A stretch of 64,000 nucleotides of DNA from Arthrobacter ipis (GTDB taxonomy: Bacteria > Actinomycetota > Actinomycetes > Actinomycetales > Micrococcaceae): the NCBI RefSeq assembly GCF_014694315.1, contig NZ_JAAOXD010000003.1, positions 805,043 through 869,042 on the forward strand, read 5' to 3'. This document shows positions 47,100-63,795 of the stretch, piece after piece; position 1 is the first letter of the stretch; every line of letters begins with the position of its first letter. The position numbers and the translations under genes are program-made. The notes under the pieces were generated by a model. The model did not search any database. It saw only the letters and a list, made by a program, of their open reading frames with translations, and was not told the origin of the DNA.

Positions 47100-47193
47100 G
47101 CCGCAAAGCGCCCGTAGCGTCCGGCCGAGTTCTTCCACGACAAATAAACACAGACAAACAAGAAACAGAAACAACAACTAAGGAGCATATTCC

Positions 47194-49898
<2,705 letters not shown>

Positions 49899-49912
49899 CC
49901 ACCAGCAAAGAT

Positions 49913-49949
49913 TGGGCCCCCGCGTGCAAGATTCCTTCGCGGGGGCCCA
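49913..49949 (+). terminator. Terminator of the arg operon
   Basis: TGGGCCCCCGCG and CGCGGGGGCCCA form a perfect 12-bp stem with a 13-base loop, 15 bp after the argH stop. The following sequence is again GC-rich with overlapping hairpins and no U tract. Confidence 0.75.
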
Positions 49950-50032
49950 CACCGGCGGGGCCCGCGCCGGCGAGGGCCCCGGCCTGAGCTTGCGAAGGCA
50001 GGGAGCCGGTGGGGAGCGTTTAGGATTACGGC

Positions 50033-50803
50033 ATGACCGCGATCACACCTGACACTTTGCTCGCCGAACTCCACAAGGCGGCCGACGCCGTTTCCTCCTT
50101 GGCGGCCAAACTCACCGAAGCTGACGTCCCGGCGCCCTCGGTCCTTCCGGGCTGGACCCGCGGCCACGTCCTCGCGCACATCACCGGCATCTCCAACGCG
50201 ATGGCGCGGCAGCTCGAATACGCCGCGCGCGGCGAAACGGTGGAACTGTACGACGGCGGCTATGACGGCCGCACGAAGGCCATCGAAATGAGCGCCGGGC
50301 ACGCACTGGTCCAGCACCGTGCAGACCTGGACTCAGCGCTGGAGCGGGCGCTGCGCGCCTTCGATTCGCTCGATGCGGATACGGATGCCGGGAACGCTGA
50401 TGCGGCCGGCGCGGCGGGCTGGCGTGCGCCCATTTCCTACCGAGGGGGAGTGGTACTGGACGGCGGCCTTGCCCTGTGGCGCGAGCTCGTGATCCACGCC
50501 TCCGACCTGAACACGGGCCGCGGCCCGGAAACGTGGAGCAGGCCGTTCTGCGAGCACCTGTTCACCTTCCTGGCCGCACGGGTGCCGGAGGAGCAGAAGC
50601 TGGTGCTGCAGCCGCTTGGCCTGCCACCGGTGACGATCGGGACCGGCCGCCGCTCCACGGTCATTAGCGGCATGCTCACCGATGTCGCCGCGTGGCTCGC
50701 GGGCCGGGAACCGTCGCTTGGCAGCCTGCGCGCCTCAGCTGCGGCCGACGGCGTGGACCTGCCGGAACTGCTGCCGTGGCCATCCGGGGTTCCGGCGAAA
50801 TAG
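50033..50803 (+). CDS. Maleylpyruvate isomerase family mycothiol-dependent enzyme
   Basis: A 256-residue protein with the DinB-like four-helix fold of mycothiol-dependent enzymes. VLPGWTRGHVLAHITGISNAMARQ is the hallmark helix pair with the metal-binding His. A second conserved Glu/His element is in LWRELVIHASDL. The C-terminal part resembles the family's SCP2-like domain. Substrate unknown; relatives isomerise maleylpyruvate or transfer thiols. ATG 50033 follows TAGGAT (50021-50026) by 6 bases, so it is likely leaderless and independent of the arg operon. Confidence 0.85.
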   Translation: MTAITPDTLLAELHKAADAVSSLAAKLTEADVPAPSVLPGWTRGHVLAHITGISNAMARQLEYAARGETVELYDGGYDGRTKAIEMSAGHALVQHRADLDSALERALRAFDSLDADTDAGNADAAGAAGWRAPISYRGGVVLDGGLALWRELVIHASDLNTGRGPETWSRPFCEHLFTFLAARVPEEQKLVLQPLGLPPVTIGTGRRSTVISGMLTDVAAWLAGREPSLGSLRASAAADGVDLPELLPWPSGVPAK

Positions 50804-50839
50804 CCCCTAACCCGGGGCGCTAGCCGCTTCGTTAGTCGC

Positions 50840-51349
50840 TCAACCGGCGGCGAGCCCCTGCTTTTCGCGGGCCAGCAGGCTTTCCTTGATCCGCAGCCCC
50901 CAGCGGAAGCCGCCCATCGTGCCGTCCGTGCGGACCACCCGGTGGCACGGAACGAACAGCGCCGCCGCGTTGAAGGCGCAGGCGCTGGCGGCAGCGCGGA
51001 CTGCTTTGGCATTGCCGGACAGCTCAGCGTATTGGGTGTAGGTGACCGGTGCACCCGGGCTGACGGTGCGGAGCACGTCCCACGCGTGGGCGCGGAACGG
51101 GCCCGATTTCTGCAGGACGGGCACGTTCATGGCAGGAGCCGGATCGCCCGCGTAGAAGGCCTCCACGGCGGCCGAAATCGGGCCGAGATGCTCCACTGCC
51201 TCGTAGGCGTCCGGCAGCAGCTGCGGATGAATCTGGCCCGTCAGGTCCAGGGGGTCGGCTGTCCAGCCCGAGGCGAGCACCACGCCGTCGCGGGCGATGA
51301 TGGTGAACGGCCCGTCCGGCGTGGTCATGGTGAGCAGCTGGGCTTTCAT
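50840..51349 (-). CDS. ogt: Methylated-DNA--protein-cysteine methyltransferase Ogt
   Basis: Suicide repair of O6-alkylguanine and O4-alkylthymine. The acceptor is Cys135 in FVPCHRVVRTDG, preceded by the DNA-binding helix AVRAAASACAFNAAAL, where Asn is normally followed by the PCHR loop. 169 residues, single domain. It lies downstream of ada-alkA on the same strand, with only a tandem-repeat block between; probably one alkylation-response operon. Confidence 0.94.
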   Translation of the reverse strand: MKAQLLTMTTPDGPFTIIARDGVVLASGWTADPLDLTGQIHPQLLPDAYEAVEHLGPISAAVEAFYAGDPAPAMNVPVLQKSGPFRAHAWDVLRTVSPGAPVTYTQYAELSGNAKAVRAAASACAFNAAALFVPCHRVVRTDGTMGGFRWGLRIKESLLAREKQGLAAG

Positions 51350-51415
51350 TGCACTGTCGCTTTCATTGCACGGTCGCTTGTCATTGCACTTGTCACTTTC
51401 ACTTCACACTGTCGC
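51344..51415. repeat. Degenerate 17-19-bp tandem repeat bridging ada stop and ogt start
   Basis: Four units begin at 51344, 51361, 51378 and 51397, the first two nearly identical (TTTCATTGCAC-T/G-GTCGC). The minus-strand ogt ATG (51347-51349) is in the first. The ada-alkA TGA (51404-51406) is in the last. Confidence 0.85.
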
Positions 51416-53032
51416 TTTCGGCCGAGCCCTGCGCGCGGCGGGAGTTCGGGATACAGCAGTTCTGGGCGCAGCTGCAGCCGCGCGCCAGAGGTGCATGGTG
51501 GCGTACGAACGCCAGGGGCTGACTTCGCGGAAGTCCGACAACGGGAAGTCCGACGACGGCGCGCCGCCACTGCCAGGCGTACCGGTGATCGGGCTGGCGC
51601 CGGTGATCGGGCTGGCGCCGCCGGGCAGCGCCCGGATGCCGTTGCGTACCGCTGCGTCGTTGGCGAGGAAGATGTCAGGCGCACCGATGACCCGCATGGC
51701 CACGTATCCCACGGTCCACGGCCCGACGCCCCGCTGCGGCAGCAATTTGGCCGAGAGGCTGGGCAGGTCGTCCCCGTAGCCAAGGTCCAGCGTGTTTTCG
51801 GCCAGCGCGGTGGCAACGGCCAGCAGCGACTCTATCCTGCGCCGCGGGCCGCGCAGCAGTTCCGCGCCGGCCCCGGCGATCTGCGCCGGCGACGGGAACA
51901 GTCGGGAAAGCCCGTCGCCCGGTGCCGCGCTGGGACTGCCGGCCGCGGCCAGCTGAGTGAGCGCCGTGCGGGCGGCTGCCACCGTGATCTGCTGCCCGAC
52001 CATGGCCCGGATGAGCAGTTCCTGCGGGTCGAGGGCGCCCGGCAGCCGGATCCCCGGCGCTGCCGCCACGGACGCCGAAAGCCGGGGATCGGCACTGAGC
52101 GCGCCATCAATGGAGACGGGATCGGCGTCGAGGTCAAAAAGCCGGCGTACCCTGCTCAGCAGGGCCGGCAGATCCCGGAGGTCCACAGCACCGATGGTGA
52201 GCACCAGCGGCCTCCCGTGCGGCCCGCCGTCGTACTTTACAGTTCCGCCCTCTCTGGTGCCGATCCCTGTACCGGAGTATTCCGCGCCCGTGTACTCCAC
52301 GCTGAACCGCGCGTCCCCGTGCGGAAGCCGCAGTGTACGGGCATAGGACGTTGCGGTTCCGGCCTCGATCCCCGGAATGGCGCGGACGGCGAGGAAGCTG
52401 AACACGCCGGGGTCGAACGGTTCGCGGTAGGGGAGCGCCAACGTGAGTGAGGTGCTCGCGGGGGCTGACGGATGGTGCCGGGCGGTGCTGCGCAGCGCCG
52501 TCGGCGTCATGTCGAACACCTCGGCCACGGTCTCGTTGAATTGGCGGACGCTGCTGAAGCCCGCCGCGAAGGCGACATCTGCGAGCTTCATCGTGGTGGA
52601 GACCAGCAGCGTGCGCGCGGTCTGTGCCCTGCTGGCCCGGGCCAGGGACAGGGGACCGGCGCCGAGTTCATGGCTGAGGATCCGGTTCAGCTGCCGGGAC
52701 GAATAGCCCAGCCGCGAGGCGAGCCCCTCAACGCCGTCGCGGTTGATCACGCCGTCATTGATCAGCCGCATGGCCCGGCCGGCAATGTCTGAGCGGAGGT
52801 TCCAGGCCGGTGTGCCCGGCACTGCCTCAGGCAGGCAGCGCTTGCAGGCGCGGTAACCGGCGTCGTGGGCGGCGGCGGACGTCTCATAGAAGGTGACGTT
52901 CTCCGCCTTGGGCGTCCTCGCCGGGCACGACGGCCGGCAGTAAATGCCCGTGGTACGCACCGCCGTAAAGAACTGCCCGTCGAAACGGGTGTCCCGCGCG
53001 TCGATCGCGCGGTAGCGCTGCCAGAAGTCCAT
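51404..53032 (-). CDS. Ada-AlkA fusion: methylphosphotriester sensor / AraC regulator / 3-methyladenine glycosylase
   Basis: A 542-residue fusion. Residues 1-80 are the Ada zinc domain with Cys32, Cys36, Cys63 and Cys66 (YCRPSC, RACKRC), which takes methyl groups from phosphotriesters. Next comes an AraC-type DNA-binding domain ([20 protein letters not shown], then [15 protein letters not shown]). From ~200 is AlkA_N plus an HhH-GPD glycosylase ([33 protein letters not shown]) with the catalytic Asp probably in [11 protein letters not shown]. Actinobacteria commonly have this fusion; methylated Ada would activate ogt and itself. A duplication [12 protein letters not shown] lies near the C-terminus. 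ATG 53032 fits the family N-terminus [11 protein letters not shown]. Confidence 0.92.
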   Translation of the reverse strand: MDFWQRYRAIDARDTRFDGQFFTAVRTTGIYCRPSCPARTPKAENVTFYETSAAAHDAGYRACKRCLPEAVPGTPAWNLRSDIAGRAMRLINDGVINRDGVEGLASRLGYSSRQLNRILSHELGAGPLSLARASRAQTARTLLVSTTMKLADVAFAAGFSSVRQFNETVAEVFDMTPTALRSTARHHPSAPASTSLTLALPYREPFDPGVFSFLAVRAIPGIEAGTATSYARTLRLPHGDARFSVEYTGAEYSGTGIGTREGGTVKYDGGPHGRPLVLTIGAVDLRDLPALLSRVRRLFDLDADPVSIDGALSADPRLSASVAAAPGIRLPGALDPQELLIRAMVGQQITVAAARTALTQLAAAGSPSAAPGDGLSRLFPSPAQIAGAGAELLRGPRRRIESLLAVATALAENTLDLGYGDDLPSLSAKLLPQRGVGPWTVGYVAMRVIGAPDIFLANDAAVRNGIRALPGGASPITGASPITGTPGSGGAPSSDFPLSDFREVSPWRSYATMHLWRAAAAAPRTAVSRTPAARRARPKATV

Positions 53033-53144
53033 GACTCCATCCTGCCAGTCCCCAAGGGGGTGTGCTAGCGGAAATCGGACATGGCCGTGGACGGCTTCCC
53101 AAGGCATCAGGCCCGCACCACAGGCGCTTGGGTAAAGTCGGAGC

Positions 53145-53783
53145 ATGACCACCAGCGGCCCTGTCCGGCAGTTCCTGTCCGGCGATGCCCGCGAAATCGC
53201 CCCGCTGCTCCTGGGAGCCGTCCTGACGCACGACAGCGACGAAGGTTCCGTCGCCGTACGGATCACCGAACTCGAGGCCTACATGGGCCCCGTGGATTCC
53301 CTGCATCCTGATCCCGGCTCCCACACCTACCGCGGGCCCACCCGCAGGAACGTCCCCATGTTCGGTCCGGCCGGCCACCTTTACGTCTACTTCACGTATG
53401 GCATGCACTACTGCGCCAACATCGTCTGCGGTCCGGCCGGCCACGCCTCCGCAGTCCTCCTGCGCGCTGGCGAGATCGTTGAGGGCCGGGAGCTGGCCCT
53501 CGCCCGGCGCCCGACGTCGAAAGCCGCCAAGGACCTGGCCAGTGGACCCGCCCGGCTAGCCACAGCACTCGGGCTGACTACCGAGGACAGCGGGCGGGAC
53601 GCCCTGGGCCCACCGTTTGGCCTGATGCTGCCGCCCGCACCCGCCGCCCACGTCAGCACGGGGCCGCGGGTGGGCGTCGCCGGTCATGGCGGCACACATG
53701 ATTATCCATGGCGGTTCTGGCTCACCGGCGACCCCACAGTGTCCCGCTACAAGGCGGCGAAGGCGCGTCCACCGCGGGCGTAG
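53145..53783 (+). CDS. DNA-3-methyladenine glycosylase, MPG/AAG family
   Basis: A 212-residue enzyme of the eukaryote-like AAG family, which excises alkylated purines and is structurally unrelated to AlkA. Typical blocks: [20 protein letters not shown] with catalytic Glu, [25 protein letters not shown], and [11 protein letters not shown] 53145 has a -10-like TAAAGT (53133-53138) ending 6 bases upstream and no Shine-Dalgarno, hence leaderless. It is divergent from ada-alkA, 112 bp away, completing an alkylation-repair cluster. Confidence 0.93.
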   Translation: MTTSGPVRQFLSGDAREIAPLLLGAVLTHDSDEGSVAVRITELEAYMGPVDSLHPDPGSHTYRGPTRRNVPMFGPAGHLYVYFTYGMHYCANIVCGPAGHASAVLLRAGEIVEGRELALARRPTSKAAKDLASGPARLATALGLTTEDSGRDALGPPFGLMLPPAPAAHVSTGPRVGVAGHGGTHDYPWRFWLTGDPTVSRYKAAKARPPRA

Positions 53784-53792
53784 GCTGGACGG

Positions 53793-54350
53793 GTGAACCA
53801 CAGCGAACAAGCCCCTGCCCGCAGGCCCGTCCCCGTGGACGAACTCATTACCAGCCTCTGCGCGACCGTTCCGGACTACCCCAAACCCGGAATCACCTTC
53901 AAGGACCTGACCCCCGTCTTCGCCGACGGCCCCGCGTTCCGGGCAGTCGTCGACGCGCTCGTGGAACCGTTCAAGGGGCAGTTCGATGCTGTGGCCGGTG
54001 TCGAGGCACGGGGCTTCTTGCTCGCTGCCGCCGCGGCCTACGCCACCGGCACTGGCGTGGTGACGGTGCGGAAGGCCGGGAAGCTGCCGCGCGAGGTTTA
54101 CGCGGAGGACTACGCCCTGGAATACGGCAATGCCACGCTGGAACTTCACACCACTGACCTGGCCCGCGGCAGCCGGGTGCTGATCCTCGACGACGTCCTC
54201 GCCACGGGCGGCACCCTCGGGGCAGCCGCCCGTCTGTTTGAACGCTGCGGGGTCCATGTCTCGGGCGTGGGCGTGGTGATGGAACTCGGCGAGCTGCGCG
54301 GCCGCTCCGCCCTGGCCGGGCACCGCGTGCGGTCGCTGCTGCGTCTCTGA
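53793..54350 (+). CDS. apt: Adenine phosphoribosyltransferase Apt
   Basis: Salvages adenine to AMP with PRPP. The PRPP motif is VLILDDVLATGGTLGAA, with GVEARGFLLAAAAAYATG and VRKAGKLPREV also present. 185 residues. GTG 53793 lies 6 bases after TAGGCT (53781-53786), a leaderless arrangement, only 9 bp after mpg. In many bacteria apt sits by relA; here it does not. Confidence 0.95.
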   Translation: MNHSEQAPARRPVPVDELITSLCATVPDYPKPGITFKDLTPVFADGPAFRAVVDALVEPFKGQFDAVAGVEARGFLLAAAAAYATGTGVVTVRKAGKLPREVYAEDYALEYGNATLELHTTDLARGSRVLILDDVLATGGTLGAAARLFERCGVHVSGVGVVMELGELRGRSALAGHRVRSLLRL

Positions 54351-54384
54351 CCAGCGGTCTTGCCGGCGAGCAGCGGAGCCGCGC

Positions 54385-54418
54385 CGTCAGATAACCTGCT
54401 GCGTCAGATAACCTGCTG
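54385..54418. repeat. 17-bp perfect tandem duplication downstream of apt
   Basis: CGTCAGATAACCTGCTG occurs at 54385-54401 and 54402-54418 without change, 35 bp after the apt stop. Confidence 0.9.
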
Positions 54419-54493
54419 TATGCAGCTCAACAGCCGCCACGCAAGCCGAAAAGGTTATAGAATGGACGGTCTGTCTTTTGCGATAGGGGAACG

Positions 54494-56722
54494 ATGCACG
54501 ACGCCGATTTGGCCCACGAACGGGACTATGTAGCCGGCCTGTACACACGGCTTGATGAACTGCGCGCGGAAAAGCGCGCCCAGCTGGCCCAGGTGCGCCG
54601 CGCGGGAGCAATCGGCACCATGCAGAACGTCTCCGAACGCGATGCCTTCGCGGCCCTGTACGAGGACCGCCTCGCCCAGCTCGACGCCGTCGATGACCGC
54701 CTGGTGTTCGGCCGGCTGGACCTGGACTCCGGCGAGGCACAGTACATCGGCCGCATCGGGCTCACCACCGAGGACCTCGTCCGGCTCATGGTCGACTGGC
54801 GCGCGCCGGAGGCCGGCCATTTTTACCAGGCCACAGCGTTTGACCGCCAGGGCGTGCGCCGGCGCCGGCACCTCATCCTGCAGGGCCGCGAGGTCAAGGC
54901 CATCGAGGATGACGTCCTGGACGCCGACATGCTTTCGGACGCCGACTCGCTGCAGGGCGAGGGCGCCCTGCTGGCTGCCCTGAACTCCAAGCGCACGGGC
55001 CGCATGTCGGACATCGTGGGCACCATCCAGTCCGAGCAGGACCGCATCATCCGGTCCTCCATCTCCGGCGCCCTTGTGGTGCAAGGCGGCCCCGGCACCG
55101 GAAAAACCGCCGTGGCCCTGCACCGCGCCGCCTATCTGCTGTACACCCATCGCGACAGGCTCAAGTCCGCGGGCGTGCTGCTGGTGGGCCCGTCGTCGTC
55201 GTTCATGAAATACATCGAACGCGTCCTGCCGTCGCTGGGTGAAACCGGCGTGGTCATGGCCAGCCTCGGCCGGCTCATGCCGGGCATCAACGCGGTGCCT
55301 GAGCAGGAGGCGGACGTTGCCGCCATCAAGGGCCGGCTGGAGATGGCCGAGGTCATTGCCAATGCCGTGGCCAACCGGCAGCGCATTCCGGCGGAAAACC
55401 GCATTCTGGAAGTGGACGGCCGCAGGCTGACCCTCACGCCCCGGCAGGTCCGCCGCGCCCGTGAACGCGCACGCTCCACCGGCAAGCCGCACAACGAGGC
55501 CCGCGTTACGTTCGTCAAGATCCTGCTCCGCGAGCTGACTGAGCAGATGACTGAGCTCGTTGAGGCCGGCAACATCGGCAACAACGCCGACCGTTCCTAC
55601 CTTGCCGAGGACGTCCGGACAGCACGTGATGTGCGCGTCGCGCTGAACCTGTGCTGGATGCCGATGACGCCTGAGAAGCTCGTGGGCGAACTTCTCAGCA
55701 AGCCGGCGCTCCTTGAAGCCTGCACCCCAGGGCTGACCGCCAGGGAACGCGAGCTCCTGCTGCGGGCTCCGGGTGCCCCCTGGACCGAGGCCGACGTCCC
55801 CCTGCTCGACGAAGCAGCTGAACTGCTCGGTGAACTGGATCCCGCTGCAGGCCGCGGCCTCGCCCAGCAGGAGCAGGACCGGGCCCGCGCGCTGGCCAAC
55901 GCCCGGCAGACGCTGGTCAACATGGAGTCCGCCGGCGTCGATGTCCTGATGTCTGCCGAGGAACTCGTTGATCAAAACGAGGAACGCGAGGCCCGCCTGA
56001 CGGCCGCCGAGCGCGCCACCAGCGACCGCACCTGGGCCTTCGGCCACATCGTCGTCGACGAGGCGCAGGAACTGTCGCCCATGCAGTGGCGGCTCCTGGT
56101 CCGGCGCTGCCCGCTCAAGTCCTTCACGATCGTGGGGGATATCGCGCAGACCAGTTCCGTGGCCGGTGCGAAGTCCTGGCAGGGAGCCCTCGCTCCGATG
56201 TTCGGCGACCGCTGGCAGCTCGAGGAGCTCACGGTGAACTACCGGACGCCGTCGCAAATCGCCGAAGCGGCGGCACGCATGGCCAACGCCGCCGGCCTGG
56301 TGGTCTCCGCACCGAAGGCCGTCCGGGAAGGCCGCTGGTCGCCGATCATCGACCGCGTGGAGAGGTCGGGCCTCGTGAACCGGCTGGTGGAGGTCCTTCC
56401 CGAGGAGCTCCAGGCGCTCGACGGCGGCCTGCTCGCCGTGATTGCCGACGGCGACCTGCTGCGGGAGGCCACCGCCGCGCTGCGCGCGAAGTATGGCTCC
56501 CGGCTCGGTACGGGTGCCGGCAGTTACGAACAGGACGTGGTGGTCATCAGCCCGCGGGAAGCCAAGGGACTTGAGTTCGACGGCGTCGTGGTCCTTGAAC
56601 CGAGCGCCATGCTGAACCACGAGCACGGCAGGGTGGGTGATTTGTACGTCGCCATGACCCGCCCCACCCAGCGGCTACGGCTGATCGCCGCCGCGGACGT
56701 TCCGGCGGGCATCGAGCGTTAG
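54494..56722 (+). CDS. HelD/HelR-like RNA polymerase-recycling helicase-type ATPase
   Basis: A 742-residue superfamily 1 ATPase. HelD proteins push into RNA polymerase channels and free it from nucleic acids or, in HelR-type actinobacterial forms, from rifamycins. The N-terminal coiled coil (ERDYVAGLYTRLDELRAEKRA) and the RIGLTTEDLVRLMVDWRAPEAGHFY segment are characteristic of HelD rather than UvrD. Walker A is GGPGTGKTAVALHRAAYLLY near 198, Walker B VDEAQELSPMQW near 520, and the C-terminal motif SPREAKGLEFDGVVVLEP. Upstream are an AGGGGAA Shine-Dalgarno and a -10-like TATAGAAT (54456-54463). Class (HelD or HelR) is not decided from the sequence. Confidence 0.88.
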   Translation: MHDADLAHERDYVAGLYTRLDELRAEKRAQLAQVRRAGAIGTMQNVSERDAFAALYEDRLAQLDAVDDRLVFGRLDLDSGEAQYIGRIGLTTEDLVRLMVDWRAPEAGHFYQATAFDRQGVRRRRHLILQGREVKAIEDDVLDADMLSDADSLQGEGALLAALNSKRTGRMSDIVGTIQSEQDRIIRSSISGALVVQGGPGTGKTAVALHRAAYLLYTHRDRLKSAGVLLVGPSSSFMKYIERVLPSLGETGVVMASLGRLMPGINAVPEQEADVAAIKGRLEMAEVIANAVANRQRIPAENRILEVDGRRLTLTPRQVRRARERARSTGKPHNEARVTFVKILLRELTEQMTELVEAGNIGNNADRSYLAEDVRTARDVRVALNLCWMPMTPEKLVGELLSKPALLEACTPGLTARERELLLRAPGAPWTEADVPLLDEAAELLGELDPAAGRGLAQQEQDRARALANARQTLVNMESAGVDVLMSAEELVDQNEEREARLTAAERATSDRTWAFGHIVVDEAQELSPMQWRLLVRRCPLKSFTIVGDIAQTSSVAGAKSWQGALAPMFGDRWQLEELTVNYRTPSQIAEAAARMANAAGLVVSAPKAVREGRWSPIIDRVERSGLVNRLVEVLPEELQALDGGLLAVIADGDLLREATAALRAKYGSRLGTGAGSYEQDVVVISPREAKGLEFDGVVVLEPSAMLNHEHGRVGDLYVAMTRPTQRLRLIAAADVPAGIER

Positions 56723-56734
56723 TGTTCGCGGGCG

Positions 56735-56757
56735 GGCCGGCCGTTCGCGGCCCGGCC
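56735..56757 (+). terminator. Terminator after helD-like gene
   Basis: GGCCGGCCG and CGG-C-CCGGCC fold around a TTCG tetraloop (9 bp, one bulged C), followed by TGTCTTC, 13 bp after the stop. Confidence 0.6.
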
Positions 56758-56813
56758 TGTCTTCAGCCCTTCACGAGGGTCCAGGGGCCGCTGATCCTGC
56801 TAACTTAGAAGGC

Positions 56814-58127
56814 GTGTCACAACTAAACGACCTCGAATCCCAGCAGAACGATCCCAGCTTCGCCAACATCTGGCAGGAGCTCAAATGGCGCGGCCTTGTC
56901 CACGTGTCCACCGATGAGGTGGAACTGGAGAAGCTTCTCGCCGGGGAACCGGTCACTTATTACTGCGGATTCGATCCCACGGCGCCGAGCCTTCACCTGG
57001 GAAACCTGGTCCAGCTTCTCCTCATGAGGCGGCTTCAGCTGGCCGGCCACAAGCCGCTGGGCCTCGTGGGCGGCTCCACCGGGCTGATCGGCGATCCGCG
57101 TCCGACGGCGGAACGCACCCTGAACACCAAGGACACCGTTTCGGAGTGGGTCGGCTACCTGCAGGCCCAGGTCCGCCGTTTCCTCAGCTTCGACGGCGCC
57201 AACGCCGCCCGGATGGTCAATAACCTCGACTGGACCGCGCCGCTGAGCGCGATCGACTTCCTCCGCGAGGTGGGCAAGCACTTCCGCGTGGGCACCATGT
57301 TGCGCAAGGACGCCGTGGCTTCACGCCTCAGCTCCGACGAGGGCATCAGCTACACGGAGTTCAGCTACCAGATCCTGCAGGGCATGGATTACCTCCAGCT
57401 CTACCGGGACTACGGCTGCATGCTGCAGACCGGCGGATCCGACCAGTGGGGCAACCTCACCAGCGGTACCGAACTCATCCGCAAGGTTGAGGGCAAGACG
57501 GTTCATGCTCTGGGCACTCCGCTCATCACCAACGCCGACGGCACCAAGTTCGGCAAGAGTGAGGGCAACGCCATCTGGCTGGACTCTGCCATGGTCAGCC
57601 CGTACACCTTCTACCAGTTTTGGCTGAACACCGCTGATGCGGACGTGGTGGACCGGCTGAAGGTGTTCACTTTCCTGACCCGGGCCGAGATCGAGGACGT
57701 GGCGGTTTCTGTCGCCGAGCGCCCCTTCGCCCGCGAAGGCCAGCGGAAGCTCGCCTACGAAGTGACGGCCCTGGTCCACGGGGCCGAAGCCACAGAAAAG
57801 GTCATTGCCGCTTCTGCCGCTGTCTTTGGAAACGGCGATCTGTCGGTACTCGACGAGCAGACGCTGGCCGCGGCGACGGCCGAACTGCCGTCAGCTTCCG
57901 TGGACGGAGCGGGCCTGGGCATCATCGACCTGCTCGTGGCATCCGGGCTGTCGGACAGCAAGTCCGCGGCACGCCGGGTCATCGGCGAGGGCGGCGCGTA
58001 TGTCAACAACGCCAAGGTCACGGACCCGGACGCCGTGATCTCCCCGTCCCAACTCCTGCACGGCAAGTACCTGCTCCTCCGCCGCGGCAAGAAGAACCTG
58101 GCCACGGTCCAGGTGACCGGCGGCTAG
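56814..58127 (+). CDS. tyrS: Tyrosine--tRNA ligase
   Basis: A 437-residue TyrRS of the TyrS1 type. The HIGH motif appears as PSLHLGNLVQLL, KMSKS as TKFGKSEGN, and tyrosine-binding residues lie in YYCGFDPTAPS and QTGGSDQWGN. The last ~65 residues are an S4 RNA-binding domain (SAARRVIGEGGAYVNN). GTG 56814 has a -10-like TAACTT (56801-56806) 7 bases upstream and no spaced Shine-Dalgarno, so it is probably leaderless. Confidence 0.96.
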   Translation: MSQLNDLESQQNDPSFANIWQELKWRGLVHVSTDEVELEKLLAGEPVTYYCGFDPTAPSLHLGNLVQLLLMRRLQLAGHKPLGLVGGSTGLIGDPRPTAERTLNTKDTVSEWVGYLQAQVRRFLSFDGANAARMVNNLDWTAPLSAIDFLREVGKHFRVGTMLRKDAVASRLSSDEGISYTEFSYQILQGMDYLQLYRDYGCMLQTGGSDQWGNLTSGTELIRKVEGKTVHALGTPLITNADGTKFGKSEGNAIWLDSAMVSPYTFYQFWLNTADADVVDRLKVFTFLTRAEIEDVAVSVAERPFAREGQRKLAYEVTALVHGAEATEKVIAASAAVFGNGDLSVLDEQTLAAATAELPSASVDGAGLGIIDLLVASGLSDSKSAARRVIGEGGAYVNNAKVTDPDAVISPSQLLHGKYLLLRRGKKNLATVQVTGG

Positions 58128-58146
58128 CACCGGAACCGACCGATTG

Positions 58147-58189
58147 CACGCTCCTCCGCAGCCGATTTGCCCGGCCGCGGGGGAGCGTG
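58147..58189 (+). terminator. Terminator of tyrS
   Basis: CACGCTCCTCCGC and GCGGGGGAGCGTG pair over 13 bp (one T-G pair) around a 17-base loop, starting 20 bp after the tyrS stop. The tail TAATGTCTTCT is only partly U-rich. Confidence 0.65.
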
Positions 58190-58338
58190 TAATGTCTTCT
58201 GAGTCGCCGCCGCTGAGCGGTGACAAACCCCTTCACTGAGAAGCAATTCTTCGACTTCAAAGCATGAATGAAGAAAAGCTTCCCTTAGTGCTGGGCGGAT
58301 TCGTTCCACGGAGTGAATATCGGGTGAATAAACCGGAT

Positions 58339-58367
58339 TTGCAAAGTGAAAATGAATGAAATATGCT
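58339..58367 (+). promoter_or_regulatory. rRNA operon promoter
   Basis: TTGCAA (58339-58344) and TATGCT (58362-58367) are separated by exactly 17 bp in an AT-rich stretch, about 260 bp before the 16S gene. It is the best sigma-70-type promoter in the 500-bp gap. The AT-rich bases just upstream could act as an UP element. Further promoters upstream (58,200-58,330) are possible but not clear. Confidence 0.7.
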
Positions 58368-58625
58368 AGAAACATCGCAGCGACGAAATACGAAGCGGAA
58401 GTTACCGGTTTTTATCGGGAATTGTTTCGGGAAGTATTCGAATGTGTCTGTTGTTTGAGAACTCAATAGTGTGCCAAGTTTGTTGATACCGATTTTTTAT
58501 TAAATTGGTTGAATTTGCCGGGCCTATCCGCCTCCGTGGTGTGGTCTGGTGTTTTTGGCTGGTTTCAAATTTTGTGCAGCTGGTTTCCGCGTTATTTCCG
58601 TGGTTTCCGGTTGTGTCTGTTTTTC
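58368..58625 (+). other. rRNA leader with antitermination box and pre-16S processing strand
   Basis: The leader contains TTGTTTGAGAACT (58451-58463), found again in the 16S-23S spacer (60516-60528) in the same context, fitting a conserved box of the rrn antitermination/processing region. Bases 58461-58479 pair over about 19 bp with 60373-60391 behind the 16S gene, forming the pre-16S processing stem. No gene was seen. Confidence 0.7.

Positions 58626-63795
<5,170 letters not shown>

Noticed and set aside
54350..54493. Rifamycin-associated element upstream of the helD-like gene
   Set aside because: Only one half-like ACGCAAGCC is visible (near 54439); no inverted 19-bp element, so HelR-type regulation is not supported.
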